A DNA stretch of 64,000 nt from Comamonadaceae bacterium UBA2121 (GCA_002331385.1 DCYB01000011.1:171459-235458); one strand, 5' to 3'. Shown: positions 41,613 to 50,331, counted from the stretch's first letter. Notes: generated from the letters alone by a model not told the origin. A program made the numbers and translations.

Positions 41613-43136
41613 ATGAAAATACGCGCACAAATCGGCATGGTCCTGAATCTGGACAAGTGCATCGGCTGCCATACCTGCTCGGTCACGTGCAAGAACGTGT
41701 GGACCAGCCGCCCCGGCGTGGAGTACGCATGGTTCAACAACGTCGAGACCAAGCCCGGCATCGGCTACCCCAAGGAGTGGGAGAACCAGGACAAGTGGAA
41801 CGGTGGCTGGACGCGGCACGCAGATGGCTCCATCGCGCCGCGCCAGGGCGGCAAGTGGAAGCTGCTCATGCGCATCTTCGCAAATCCGAACCTGCCGCAG
41901 ATCGACGACTACTACGAGCCGTTCACCTACGACTACGACCATCTGCAATCGGCCAAGGAAAGCAAGGCCGCGCCCACCGCGCGTCCGCGCAGCCTGATCA
42001 CCGGCCAGCGTATGGAGAAGATCGAGTGGGGCCCGAACTGGGAAGAGATTCTGGGGGGTGAATTCTCCAAGCGCAGCCGCGACGTGAACTTCGAGGACGT
42101 GCAAAAGGACATCTACGGCCAGTTCGAAAACACGTTCATGATGTACCTGCCGCGCCTGTGCGAGCACTGCCTGAATCCGGCGTGCGTGGCATCGTGCCCC
42201 TCGGGCTCGATTTACAAGCGCGAGGAAGACGGCATCGTGCTCATCGATCAGGACAAGTGCCGCGGCTGGCGCATGTGCGTATCGGCATGCCCGTACAAGA
42301 AGATTTACTACAACTGGCAAAGCGGCAAGGCCGAGAAGTGCATCTTCTGCTATCCGCGCATTGAAGCCGGCCAGCCCACGGTGTGCTCGGAAACCTGCGT
42401 GGGCCGCATCCGCTATCTGGGGGTGCTGCTGTATGACGCCGACCGCATCGAAGAGGCCGCAAGCGTCGAACACGACCGCGATCTGTACGAGGCGCAGATG
42501 GGCATCTTCCTCGACCCCAACGATCCGAAGGTGATTGAGCAGGCGCGCATCGACGGCATTCCCGATGACTGGATGGAAGCGGCACGCCGCAGTCCCGTCT
42601 ACAAGATGGCGGTGGAATGGCGCGTGGCGCTGCCGTTGCACCCGGAGTACCGCACGCTGCCGATGGTCTGGTACGTGCCGCCGCTCTCGCCCATCACGGC
42701 TGCGGCCAATGCCGGCCAGTTGAGCGCCAACGGCGAAATCCCGGACGTGTCGCAGTTGCGCATTCCGGTGCAATACCTCGCCAACCTGCTGACGGCCGGT
42801 GATCGCATCCCGGTGGTGCGCGCTCTGGAACGCATGCTGGCCATGCGCACCTTCCAGCGCGAAAAGCATGTGGACCAGCGTGTGAACCTCGATGTGCTGC
42901 GCCAGGTCGGGCTCACCCAGAGCGAAGTGGAAGACATGTACCACGTGATGGCGATTGCGAACTACGAAGACCGTTTCGTGATTCCGACCGCGCACCGCGA
43001 GTACGCCGAAAACGCATTCGATCTGCGGGGCGGATGTGGCTTCTCGTTCGGCAACGGCTGCTCGGATGGCAGCACGGAAACCAGCATGTTTGGTGGCAAG
43101 AAGCCGCGCACCATTCCGATCAAGGCAACGGTCTGA
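41613..43136 (+). CDS. narH: Nitrate reductase iron-sulfur subunit NarH
   Basis: This 507-residue subunit carries electrons from NarI to NarG through four Fe-S clusters. The first cysteine group is C16, C19, C22 and C26 in CIGCHTCSVTC. The group CRGWRMCVSACPYKK has a tryptophan in place of one cysteine, which gives the [3Fe-4S] cluster as in E. coli NarH. CEHCLNPACVASCP and CIFCYPRIEAGQPTVCSETC complete the set. CAGGAG precedes the ATG. The open frame is longer, but the chosen start begins MKIRAQIGMV as in the family. Confidence 0.97.
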   Translation: MKIRAQIGMVLNLDKCIGCHTCSVTCKNVWTSRPGVEYAWFNNVETKPGIGYPKEWENQDKWNGGWTRHADGSIAPRQGGKWKLLMRIFANPNLPQIDDYYEPFTYDYDHLQSAKESKAAPTARPRSLITGQRMEKIEWGPNWEEILGGEFSKRSRDVNFEDVQKDIYGQFENTFMMYLPRLCEHCLNPACVASCPSGSIYKREEDGIVLIDQDKCRGWRMCVSACPYKKIYYNWQSGKAEKCIFCYPRIEAGQPTVCSETCVGRIRYLGVLLYDADRIEEAASVEHDRDLYEAQMGIFLDPNDPKVIEQARIDGIPDDWMEAARRSPVYKMAVEWRVALPLHPEYRTLPMVWYVPPLSPITAAANAGQLSANGEIPDVSQLRIPVQYLANLLTAGDRIPVVRALERMLAMRTFQREKHVDQRVNLDVLRQVGLTQSEVEDMYHVMAIANYEDRFVIPTAHREYAENAFDLRGGCGFSFGNGCSDGSTETSMFGGKKPRTIPIKATV

Positions 43137-43159
43137 CGGCAGGAGACAAGGAGAGAATG

Positions 43160-43861
43160 ATGTTCAAAAGCACACCCCAAACCATGCGCTACACGCTGCG
43201 CGTGCTCTCGCGGCTGCTGCATTACCCCGATGCGCAGATGATGCGCGAGCTGCCCGCGATGGTGGATGCATTGCGTCTGGAACACGCACTGCCGCGCCAG
43301 CGCATCGAAGAGATCGAGCAGTTGTGCGCCCACCTCGTCGCACTCGGCGAATGGGAGGCGCAGGCGCGCTACGTCGAAGTGTTCGATCGTGGACACAAGA
43401 CGTCGCTGCATCTGTTCGAGCACGTGCACGGCGACTCGCGCGAGCGCGGTCCCGCTCTGGTCGATCTGCAGCAAACCTATGAACAGGCCGGGCTGGCATT
43501 CGATGCCAACGAGCTGCCCGATCACCTGCCCGTGGTGCTGGAGTTCGCCTCCACGCAGCCGCCCGCGATTGCGAGCGAATTTCTTGGCGAGATGGTGGAA
43601 ATCCTCAACGCGCTGTTCTCGGCGCTGGTGCAGCGCGACAGCCCTTACGCATGCGTGATTGCCGCCGTGCTCGAAGCCGCGGGCGCCAAGGCCCAGGCCG
43701 TCGCCATCGATCCCGAGCCCGACATGGATGAGACCTGGAGCGAGCCCGCCGCCTTCATGGGCTGCAGCACGCAAGGCCAATCCCGCCCGGGCACTCCGCA
43801 ACCCATGCACTTCGTGCGCAAGGCGGAGATCAACCAACCACATCACGGAGTTTCAGCATGA
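43160..43861 (+). CDS. narJ: Nitrate reductase assembly chaperone NarJ
   Basis: This 233-residue chaperone inserts the molybdenum cofactor into NarG but is not part of the final complex. The all-helical TorD-like fold is supported by LSRLLHYPDAQM near the start and SLHLFEHVHGDSRERGPALVDL in the core. Two adjacent ATGs exist at 43157 and 43160; the second has the better 6-base spacing to AAGGAG. Its stop overlaps the narI ATG (ATGA), so NarI synthesis is coupled to it. Length fits E. coli NarJ (236). Confidence 0.93.
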   Translation: MFKSTPQTMRYTLRVLSRLLHYPDAQMMRELPAMVDALRLEHALPRQRIEEIEQLCAHLVALGEWEAQARYVEVFDRGHKTSLHLFEHVHGDSRERGPALVDLQQTYEQAGLAFDANELPDHLPVVLEFASTQPPAIASEFLGEMVEILNALFSALVQRDSPYACVIAAVLEAAGAKAQAVAIDPEPDMDETWSEPAAFMGCSTQGQSRPGTPQPMHFVRKAEINQPHHGVSA

Positions 43862-44595
43862 CGAACTGGCTCAACACCCTGCTTTTTGGCATCTATCCCT
43901 ACGTCTGCCTGGCGGTCTTCTTCATCGGCAGCTGGATGCGCTTTGATCGCGACCAGTATACGTGGAAGTCCGACTCGTCCCAACTGCTGCGCACGGGTAG
44001 CCTGCGTTGGGGCAGCAACCTGTTTCACATCGGCGTGCTGTTCCTGTTCTTCGGCCACTTCGTCGGCATGCTCACGCCGCACTTCGTGTACGAAGGATTC
44101 ATCAGCACCGGCCACAAGCAATTGCTGGCCATGGTCTCGGGCGGCATTGCCGGTCTGTTGGCCTTCATCGGCGTGACGCTGCTGCTGGTGCGTCGTCTGG
44201 GCGATGCGCGCATCCGTGCGACCTCGAAGTTCAGCGACATCCTGCTGCTGTGGCTGCTGTGGATTCAACTGGTGCTGGGGCTGGCGACGATCCCGCTGTC
44301 CGCGCAGCATCTGGATGGCTCCATGATGGTCGCGCTGGCCGAATGGGCGCAGCGTCTGGTGACGTTCCGCTCGGGCGGCGCAGAGCTGCTGCTGGGCGCT
44401 AGCTGGGTGTTCAAGGCCCACATGTTCCTTGGCATGACGCTGTTCCTGATCTTCCCGTTCACCCGACTGGTGCACGTGTGGAGCGGCTTTGCCACGCTGG
44501 GTTATGTGCTGCGCCCGTACCAGTTGGTGCGTTCGCGTCGCATGAACCTGCCTGCGAACCACAACGCGCCTGCACGTCGCAACGGCGCTGCCTGA
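43858..44595 (+). CDS. narI: Nitrate reductase cytochrome b subunit NarI
   Basis: This 245-residue protein has five membrane spans and oxidises quinol. The two b-haems are ligated by His57, His67, His188 and His206, exactly one residue offset from the E. coli ligands (56, 66, 187, 205). SNLFHIG, FFGHFVG, FKAHMFLG and RLVHVWSG are the binding segments. The C-terminus is about 20 residues longer than in E. coli and basic. The start overlaps the narJ stop. A prolyl isomerase gene follows after 16 bases. Confidence 0.97.
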   Translation: MTNWLNTLLFGIYPYVCLAVFFIGSWMRFDRDQYTWKSDSSQLLRTGSLRWGSNLFHIGVLFLFFGHFVGMLTPHFVYEGFISTGHKQLLAMVSGGIAGLLAFIGVTLLLVRRLGDARIRATSKFSDILLLWLLWIQLVLGLATIPLSAQHLDGSMMVALAEWAQRLVTFRSGGAELLLGASWVFKAHMFLGMTLFLIFPFTRLVHVWSGFATLGYVLRPYQLVRSRRMNLPANHNAPARRNGAA

Positions 44596-44611
44596 ACGGG
44601 AGTCCACGATC

Positions 44612-45466
44612 ATGACCCACGAATCCCATGTGTGTACCTGTGGCTCTGGCGGCGCTGGCGGTTGCGGCTCGTCGGCCAACGATGAGCCGATGCCGATGGC
44701 GGCGTCAGCGCCGATCGCCCGCATCAACGGCATTGCCCTGCACAAGGAGTTGGAGCACCCGGACGCGGAAACCGTGCGCCAGCGTGCTTGCACCGAACTG
44801 CTGCGCCAGCGCGCACAAAGCTCCGGTTTGCTGGCAGCGGACGACGTGCATACGGCGGACGGCGCCATCAGCGTGGCGGCGGCCCAGGCCATCGAGCAGT
44901 TGCTGGAGCGCGAACTGAGCATTCCCGAACCCACCGAAGACGCCTGCCGTCGCTATCACGCCGCGCATCCGTTTGCGCACGACGAACGTGTGCGCCTGCG
45001 CCATGTGCTGTTTGCTGTGACGCCGGGCGTGGACGTGCGCGCACTGCGCTTGCGCGCTGAGGCCATGTTGCTGGAGCTGCGCGCCGCCGATGCGAGTGAG
45101 CAGGGCAAGTTTGCCGAATCCGCACGCACCTGGTCGAACTGCCCGAGCGGCCAGCAGGGCGGCGAGCTGGGCTGGTTGTCGCGTGCGGATTGCGCACCCG
45201 AATTCGCGCGTGAAATATTTGCTTCGGCAGAAGTGGGCGTTTTATCCAGACTGGTTCATAGCCGTTTTGGCTTGCATGTAGTAGAAGTTCTGGAGCGGGA
45301 CGCAGGACACGTCGCGAGCTTTGATGCATCGCGCGAACATGTGCAGCGCGCGCTGCACCAGCAGGCATGGGTGAACGCTTTGCGTCACTATCTGCAGGTG
45401 CTGGCGGGCGAGGCGCACATGGAGGGCGTGGACCTCGATGCAGCGCAATCTCCTTTGATGCAGTAA
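44612..45466 (+). CDS. Parvulin-type peptidyl-prolyl isomerase linked to nar genes
   Basis: This 284-residue protein has no signal peptide. It begins with a short Cys/Gly-rich tail (CTCGSGGAGGCGSS, cysteines at about 8, 10 and 18), then a helical domain (40-110) and a PpiC-type parvulin domain (about 125-245) with VRLRHVLFAVTPG, GQQGGELGWLSRADCAPEFAREIF and SRFGLHVVEVLERD. Similar genes, sometimes called NifM-like, follow narGHJI in other proteobacteria and may help mature the Fe-S or Mo enzyme in the cytoplasm. It begins 16 bases after narI with a good ribosome-binding site (GGGAG). The Cys-rich tail could hold metal. Confidence 0.82.
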   Translation: MTHESHVCTCGSGGAGGCGSSANDEPMPMAASAPIARINGIALHKELEHPDAETVRQRACTELLRQRAQSSGLLAADDVHTADGAISVAAAQAIEQLLERELSIPEPTEDACRRYHAAHPFAHDERVRLRHVLFAVTPGVDVRALRLRAEAMLLELRAADASEQGKFAESARTWSNCPSGQQGGELGWLSRADCAPEFAREIFASAEVGVLSRLVHSRFGLHVVEVLERDAGHVASFDASREHVQRALHQQAWVNALRHYLQVLAGEAHMEGVDLDAAQSPLMQ

Positions 45467-45498
45467 CGGTCGCCATCACGCGATAGGAAGCCGAAGAC

Positions 45499-46149
45499 AT
45501 GCCAGAGGATGACCTGCTGCATCGATTGCAGCGCTTTCATAGCGATGCGTTTCCGCGTTACCGGGAGCAGTTCCTGTCGCTCGTCGATGAGGGGCAGCAT
45601 CCGACGACCTTGTTCATTGGCTGTTCGGATTCGCGCATCGTTCCGTACATGTTGACGGGCACGGGTCCGGGAGAGCTTTTTCTGGTGCGCAACGTCGGCG
45701 CTTTTGTGCCGCCGTATGACGGCTCGCATGGGCACCACGGGACGGCTGCGGCGATCGAGTTTGCCGTGTTGAACCTGAACGTGAGTCGCATCGTGGTGTG
45801 CGGTCACAGCCACTGCGGAGCGATCAAGGCGCTGTATGGCGAGGTCTCACCCGAGGCGCAAAACTTGCGGCGTTGGCTGGACCTTGGGCGCGACGCGGTG
45901 TTGCCGGTGCAGCCCACGCAGGAGGCGCTGCGCCGCACCGAGCAACGCGCCATCGTGCTGCAACTGGAGCGGCTGATGGACTATCCGATGGTGCGCCGTC
46001 GCGTGGAGGACGGGCGCATCACCTTGCATGGTTGGCATTACGTCATCGAGGAGGGCGAAGTGCACGTGTTCGATATCACCGACGGAACATTCACACCGGC
46101 ATCGAAGGCCGCAAGCAGCAGTATCGGACCGGATTCGAGGGCGGCATGA
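45499..46149 (+). CDS. Beta-class carbonic anhydrase
   Basis: This 216-residue enzyme interconverts CO2 and bicarbonate. Zinc ligands are Cys42, His103 and Cys106, with the Asp44-Arg46 dyad (GCSDSRI), RNVGAFVPPY and CGHSHCGAIKALYG visible. No signal peptide is seen, so it is cytoplasmic. AGGAAG precedes the ATG. Its TGA overlaps the nnrS ATG (ATGA), so the two are translationally coupled in a nitrate-respiration cluster. Carbonic anhydrase may supply bicarbonate or help control pH during denitrification, but that link is inferred. Confidence 0.92.
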   Translation: MPEDDLLHRLQRFHSDAFPRYREQFLSLVDEGQHPTTLFIGCSDSRIVPYMLTGTGPGELFLVRNVGAFVPPYDGSHGHHGTAAAIEFAVLNLNVSRIVVCGHSHCGAIKALYGEVSPEAQNLRRWLDLGRDAVLPVQPTQEALRRTEQRAIVLQLERLMDYPMVRRRVEDGRITLHGWHYVIEEGEVHVFDITDGTFTPASKAASSSIGPDSRAA

Positions 46150-47408
46150 AGCAGACGACGGCGGGCGCGTGGCGCGTGGCACACATTGGGCTTGCGCCGC
46201 ATCGGCTGGGGTTCTTCCTGGCCATGCTGGTGCTCATCGCATCGGCGTTGTGGTGGGCGCTGGTGCAGTGGTCGCGTGCGTCGGGCGCGTTGCTCGTGGC
46301 GCAAACCATGCCTGCCGTGGTGGTGCATTCCGCCGTGATGTGCTTTGGCTTTTTTCCCTTGTTCTTTTCCGGCTTCCTGTTCACTGCCGGCCCGCGCTGG
46401 TTGAATGTCGAGCCACTGTCCGTGCGCGCCGTCGCACCGCCGTTGCTGCTGCAGGCAACGGGCTGGCTGCTGTGGCTGGTGGGGTCGATGGGCGTGACTG
46501 CGGTGGCCTGGGTGGGCGTGGCGCTGGCGTGTACCGGACTGTCGTGGATGACGTGGTGGTTTTTGCAACTGGTGCGTGCAAGCAAGGCCAAAGACCAGAT
46601 CCACGGGCGCACCGTGGCGCTGGCGTTGGTGCTGGGCAGCATCAGTCTGGCGGGCTTTGCGGTGGCGCTTGTCCTGGGGCGCTTCGACCTGACGCGCGCC
46701 TGGGTGTTCACGGCCCTGTGGGGCAGCATCGGCGTGGTGTACGTCGTTGTGGCGCACCGCATGATTCCTTTTTTCACCTCCAGTGCATTGCCCATGCTGG
46801 ATGCGTGGCGCCCGTTCTGGGTGCTGTGGTTGATGCTGGCGGCCATGGCCCTGAAGGTGCTGGAGATCTGGCTCGCGCTGTGGCTGCCCTACGGAACGGT
46901 GCGCACCGTTTGGACCGCATGCAGCGGCAGCCTGCAATTGGCTGCCGGGTTGGCGCTGCTGTGGCTGGCGTTTCGCTGGGGCATGGTGCAGAGCTTGCGC
47001 AACCGGTTGCTGGCGATGCTGCACATCGGCTTTTCCTGGATCGGGCTGGCGTTCGTCCTGTCGGGGGCGGTGCAATGGGCTTCGATATTCGGCAGCGTCG
47101 CCAGTTGGGAAAACGCCGCGCTGCACGCCTTCACGATGGGGGCGTTGGGATCGCTGCTGGTGGCCATGGTGACGCGCGTTTCCTGCGGCCACAGTGGCCG
47201 TTTGCTGCATGCCGACCAGTTGGCCTTCGGCATGTTCTGCCTGCTGCAGGTGGCGGTGGTGGTGCGCGTGCTGGGTGCGCTGGATGGATCCATCGGCGCA
47301 TGGTTGCTGGCTGCGGCGGCCACGCTGTGGACGATCGTGATGGCGCTGTGGGGCACGCGCCTGTGCTCCTGGTATGGACGGCCGCGCGTTGACGGGCGGC
47401 CTGGATGA
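46146..47408 (+). CDS. nnrS: NnrS family haem-copper membrane protein
   Basis: This 420-residue protein has about 12 membrane spans and belongs to the NnrS family, which is linked to nitric-oxide tolerance and nnrS regulons in denitrifiers. Histidines suitable for metal binding occur at LAPHRLGFF near the start, VVHSAVMCFGFFPLF, VVAHRMIPFFTSS, LHAFTMGALG and TRVSCGHSGR. The start at 46146 overlaps the carbonic anhydrase stop, and GAGGG precedes it; the open frame to 45798 is a shadow. A nitroreductase gene follows after 18 bases. Confidence 0.9.
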   Translation: MKQTTAGAWRVAHIGLAPHRLGFFLAMLVLIASALWWALVQWSRASGALLVAQTMPAVVVHSAVMCFGFFPLFFSGFLFTAGPRWLNVEPLSVRAVAPPLLLQATGWLLWLVGSMGVTAVAWVGVALACTGLSWMTWWFLQLVRASKAKDQIHGRTVALALVLGSISLAGFAVALVLGRFDLTRAWVFTALWGSIGVVYVVVAHRMIPFFTSSALPMLDAWRPFWVLWLMLAAMALKVLEIWLALWLPYGTVRTVWTACSGSLQLAAGLALLWLAFRWGMVQSLRNRLLAMLHIGFSWIGLAFVLSGAVQWASIFGSVASWENAALHAFTMGALGSLLVAMVTRVSCGHSGRLLHADQLAFGMFCLLQVAVVVRVLGALDGSIGAWLLAAAATLWTIVMALWGTRLCSWYGRPRVDGRPG

Positions 47409-47426
47409 ACACTCAAGGAGATAGAC

Positions 47427-48095
47427 ATGGGTATGGATTGTGAACAGACCTCAGCGCCGCAGCGCCGGATGGCGGCGTCCCCTCCTGACGTCTCGGCGCA
47501 GCAGGCGCTCGGCCTGATGCAGATGCGGCGCACCGTGCGTCCGCGCAATATGGCAGACAGTGCTCCCGATGTGGCGCAGACAGCGCTGATTCTGGAGGCA
47601 GCGGCGCATGCGCCCGATCACCATCGCCATGGCGCGTGGCGCATTGTGCGCGTGCCGGACAGCGCACGCGAAGCACTCGCGCAGGCGTTTGTCGACGCGC
47701 TGCACGAGCGCGACGAGCCGCCGACGCCAGAATGCATCGAGCGCGCACGCATCAAGGCCTTTCGCTCGCCGCTGCTGATGCTGATGGTGGTGCAGACGAC
47801 GGCGGCAGACGGCTCCTCGTCGCTGGCCGAAAACTGCACAGCGGCAGGATGTGCGCTGCAGAACATGCTGCTCATGGCGACGGCGCAGGGATTGGTGTCC
47901 AGTCTCACGAGCGGCGGCACGCTGCAGTCGCGTAGTTTCCGCGCGTTGTTCCAGTTATCGGCGAACGAGTATGCTGTGTGCTTCGTCAGCTTTGCCAGCG
48001 CTGCAGCATGCGCGCTCAAGCCGGGGCCCGTCCGGCCCGATGTGCCGCAGTATGTGAGCACGCTGGCCGCTTCCTCCACTCCTCACGTGCACTGA
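47427..48095 (+). CDS. Nitroreductase-family protein
   Basis: This 222-residue protein fits the FMN-dependent nitroreductase fold, with MQMRRTVRPRNMADSAPD near residues 31-48 for FMN phosphate and LEAAAHAPDHHRHGAWRIVRVPD after it. The GGTLQSRSFRALFQL stretch near the end matches the family. It is most like the small YdjA/RutE branch. The substrate is unknown. It sits between nnrS and the hemerythrin-like gene, with AAGGAG before the ATG, so nitrogen-oxide or nitro-compound reduction is a reasonable guess only. Confidence 0.78.
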   Translation: MGMDCEQTSAPQRRMAASPPDVSAQQALGLMQMRRTVRPRNMADSAPDVAQTALILEAAAHAPDHHRHGAWRIVRVPDSAREALAQAFVDALHERDEPPTPECIERARIKAFRSPLLMLMVVQTTAADGSSSLAENCTAAGCALQNMLLMATAQGLVSSLTSGGTLQSRSFRALFQLSANEYAVCFVSFASAAACALKPGPVRPDVPQYVSTLAASSTPHVH

Positions 48096-48099
48096 CATC

Positions 48100-48654
48100 A
48101 TGACCAGCCATACCTCTTTGCCGGGTGTGCGCACGCCCGGCGTCGGCTTTGACCAACCTTTCGAGATGCTGGAGGCGTGCCACGATCGCGTGCGCCGCTC
48201 GCTCAAGCTGCTGGGTGTCTTGCGTGCGTACATCAAGACGAAAGGCGTGGACGATTCGGCGCGTCAGGCGGCGCGTGATGTGCAGCGCTATTTCGATCTG
48301 GCCGCACCGCTGCACCATCAGGACGAAGAGCTGCACGTCTTTCCCGCGCTCGAGGCGCAATTCGCAAACGACGCCGGCATCATGGACATGGTGAGTGAAC
48401 TCAAGCAGGACCACATCGCCATGGAGGGCTTGTGGAATGCCGTGGTGCGCCATGCGCTCGCGGCGCTGGCGGACGGTCAGCAATCCACATTCACGCCGGA
48501 GCAGGAGCAGGCGTTCGACACCTTTGCAGCGCTCTACGACCGGCATCTGGAGCTGGAAGATGGCGGTGCCTATCCAGCCGCTCGCAAGTCGGTCAGCGCA
48601 GCGCAGCAAGAGAGCATGGGCAGCGAGATGGCGGCCCGGCGCAAGCAGCGCTGA
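48100..48654 (+). CDS. Hemerythrin-like (HHE) protein
   Basis: This 184-residue protein has an HHE four-helix bundle that could bind a di-iron centre. Candidate ligands are His28 (EACHDRV), His72/His73, Glu77 and His79 (LHHQDEELHVFP), His105 (QDH) and His149 with Glu153 (RHLELEDG). Such proteins bind oxygen or protect against NO and repair Fe-S clusters. It starts 4 bases after the nitroreductase stop with no clear ribosome-binding site, so its translation is probably coupled. The place at the end of the nitrate/NO cluster fits a stress role. Confidence 0.85.
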   Translation: MTSHTSLPGVRTPGVGFDQPFEMLEACHDRVRRSLKLLGVLRAYIKTKGVDDSARQAARDVQRYFDLAAPLHHQDEELHVFPALEAQFANDAGIMDMVSELKQDHIAMEGLWNAVVRHALAALADGQQSTFTPEQEQAFDTFAALYDRHLELEDGGAYPAARKSVSAAQQESMGSEMAARRKQR

Positions 48655-48825
48655 GCATGCTTGCGCCCGCTGGTGGCGCTCTGCAACGGCGAATGCAGGC
48701 GTCGCAAGTCACGCGGGTGGGCGGCCACTTGCGTGCCGGTGGTGATGGCAGATTGGCGCACAATCGCACGCGTAGGCCTTTTCGCGGCGCAGGACGCAAG
48801 GCTGCCCATTGCTCCGTGTCTTCCG

Positions 48826-49926
48826 ATGCCCTCGCTTCCGCCCTTTCGTTCCGTAGTGCGCATTGCGCTGACCTTGATCGCTGCCTTGCTGGCGGCGCAG
48901 TTGTGCCTGGTGTTGCGCACGCCCTTGCCGTGGATGATCGGCCCGCTGCTCTGCACGGCCTTGCTCACCATGTGCGGCGTGCCAACGATGAGCGCACATG
49001 CGTTTCGCAACGCCGGCCAATGGGTCATCGCCACGGCGCTGGGCTTGTATTTCACCCCTGAGGTGGCCCAACTCATCGGCGGACTGTGGTGGGCGATTGC
49101 GCTGGCCATTGTCTGGGCGCTGCTATTGGGTTGGGGCTTCGGGGCATGGCTGTTCCGATACGCCTCTCCCGACCTGCGCGACATACCCGGCTCCACCATG
49201 CGTGCGACCTGTTATTACGCCAGCGCGATCGGTGGGGCGTCCGAGATGACGCTGCTGGCGGAGCGCGAAGGCGCGCGCACCGACCTTGTCGCGGCCAGCC
49301 ACAGCCTGCGCGTGCTGATCGTGACGGTGTCGATTCCCTTTGCCTTGCAGTGGAGCGGACTGCACGGACTGGACCTGCTGCCGCCCGCGATCCGGGTGGT
49401 GGAGCCCAAGGGGCTGATCATCCTGCTGCTGGCCGCAGGAGTCGGCGCGTTCATCATGCGCCAATTGGGCCGGGCCAATCCGTGGTTTCTGGGCGCTTTG
49501 CTGGTGACGCTGGGACTGACGGTGTCCGGCATCACTTTGTCGGCCATTCCGCAGTGGATGGTGAACGCAGCGCAGTTGGCCATTGGTGTGAGTCTGGGCG
49601 TGCGTTTCAGCGCCGATTTCCTGCATACGGCGCCGCGCTGGATCGCACTCGTGGCCATGGGTACCGTGGTGTTGATGCTGATATGCGCGCTGTTTGCACT
49701 CGGCCTGTCCTGGGTGACCGGGCAACCATGGGTCACGCTGATATTGGGCACCTCGCCCGGAGGTATCGCCGAAATGGCCATCACCGCGAAGGTGCTGCAA
49801 TTGGGCGTTCCGGTGGTCACGGCCTTTCAGGTGTGCCGACTCGTGGCCGTTCTGTTACTGGTCGCGCCCATGTATCGCTGGTTATATGGCGGCTCTGCGA
49901 CCCAAGGGGCGCAGCGGTCGGGCTGA
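48826..49926 (+). CDS. AbrB family membrane protein
   Basis: This 366-residue protein has about ten membrane spans in two repeats. It contains RTPLPWMIGPLLCTALLTMCG (about 28-48), MRATCYYASAIGGASEMTLLAEREGAR in the middle and ILGTSPGGIAEMAITAKVLQL near the end, all hallmarks of the family found under PF05145. The family is often mislabelled ammonia monooxygenase; the role is unknown, perhaps efflux of a small acid. The chosen ATG starts a clean hydrophobic N-terminus, though the frame is open from 48661. It shares direction with the hemerythrin gene and may be transcribed separately. Confidence 0.75.
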   Translation: MPSLPPFRSVVRIALTLIAALLAAQLCLVLRTPLPWMIGPLLCTALLTMCGVPTMSAHAFRNAGQWVIATALGLYFTPEVAQLIGGLWWAIALAIVWALLLGWGFGAWLFRYASPDLRDIPGSTMRATCYYASAIGGASEMTLLAEREGARTDLVAASHSLRVLIVTVSIPFALQWSGLHGLDLLPPAIRVVEPKGLIILLLAAGVGAFIMRQLGRANPWFLGALLVTLGLTVSGITLSAIPQWMVNAAQLAIGVSLGVRFSADFLHTAPRWIALVAMGTVVLMLICALFALGLSWVTGQPWVTLILGTSPGGIAEMAITAKVLQLGVPVVTAFQVCRLVAVLLLVAPMYRWLYGGSATQGAQRSG

Positions 49927-49976
49927 ATATCGGGACAAAAATGCCGTCGGCGGCACAAAGTCTTTGCTTTTGGATA

Positions 49977-50023
49977 CAAAAACGCCGCACGTTCGCCCAC
50001 ATGGGGACGATGACTGCGGCGTT
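49977..50023 (-). terminator. Rho-independent terminator for the DUF3567 gene
   Basis: Read leftward, AACGCCGCA at 50023-50015 pairs with TGCGGCGTT at 49989-49981 and runs into a short T tract. It lies just after the stop of the DUF3567 gene. Confidence 0.75.
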
Positions 50024-50031
50024 ATGAGTGT

Positions 50032-50331
50032 TCAGTGAACGATAACGGGGTTCTGAGCCAGTCCGGCGTAACCGTCCAGCGTTGCATCCACCTCTTGCTG
50101 GGTGGGTGTGTTGCGCTGCCATTCCAGGATCTGCTGTTGGAACATCTCGGCCCAGGAACCGTCAAGGTACACCTCTTTGCCAGAGCGCTTGTCCACAATC
50201 TCGAATCCGTGACGCGGCATCTGAGGAACTGTGGGTTCCGGCATCGCTGCGCTTTCACGATCTGCTGGCAGATCGGCATCAGGTTGCATGTGAACGACGA
50301 CGAATGAGTCTGAGTCGTAGAGCATGTGCAT
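50032..50331 (-). CDS. DUF3567 family small protein
   Basis: This 99-residue cytosolic protein has the two conserved parts of DUF3567: MLYDSDSFVVVHM at the start and GFEIVDKRSGKEVYLDGSWAEMFQQQ in the middle, ending ATLDGYAGLAQNPVIVH. The family is small and, to my knowledge, largely limited to Burkholderiales. The function is unknown. The ATG at 50331 has GGAGGA 8 bases upstream; an in-frame TTG at 50337 is the alternative. A promoter with an FNR-like site lies about 70 bases further upstream, so oxygen control is possible. Confidence 0.8.
   Translation of the reverse strand: MHMLYDSDSFVVVHMQPDADLPADRESAAMPEPTVPQMPRHGFEIVDKRSGKEVYLDGSWAEMFQQQILEWQRNTPTQQEVDATLDGYAGLAQNPVIVH

Noticed and set aside
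48826..49926. Naming the AbrB-family gene an ammonia monooxygenase
   Set aside because: The family lacks the copper-site residues and subunit context of AMO; the name is a known misannotation.
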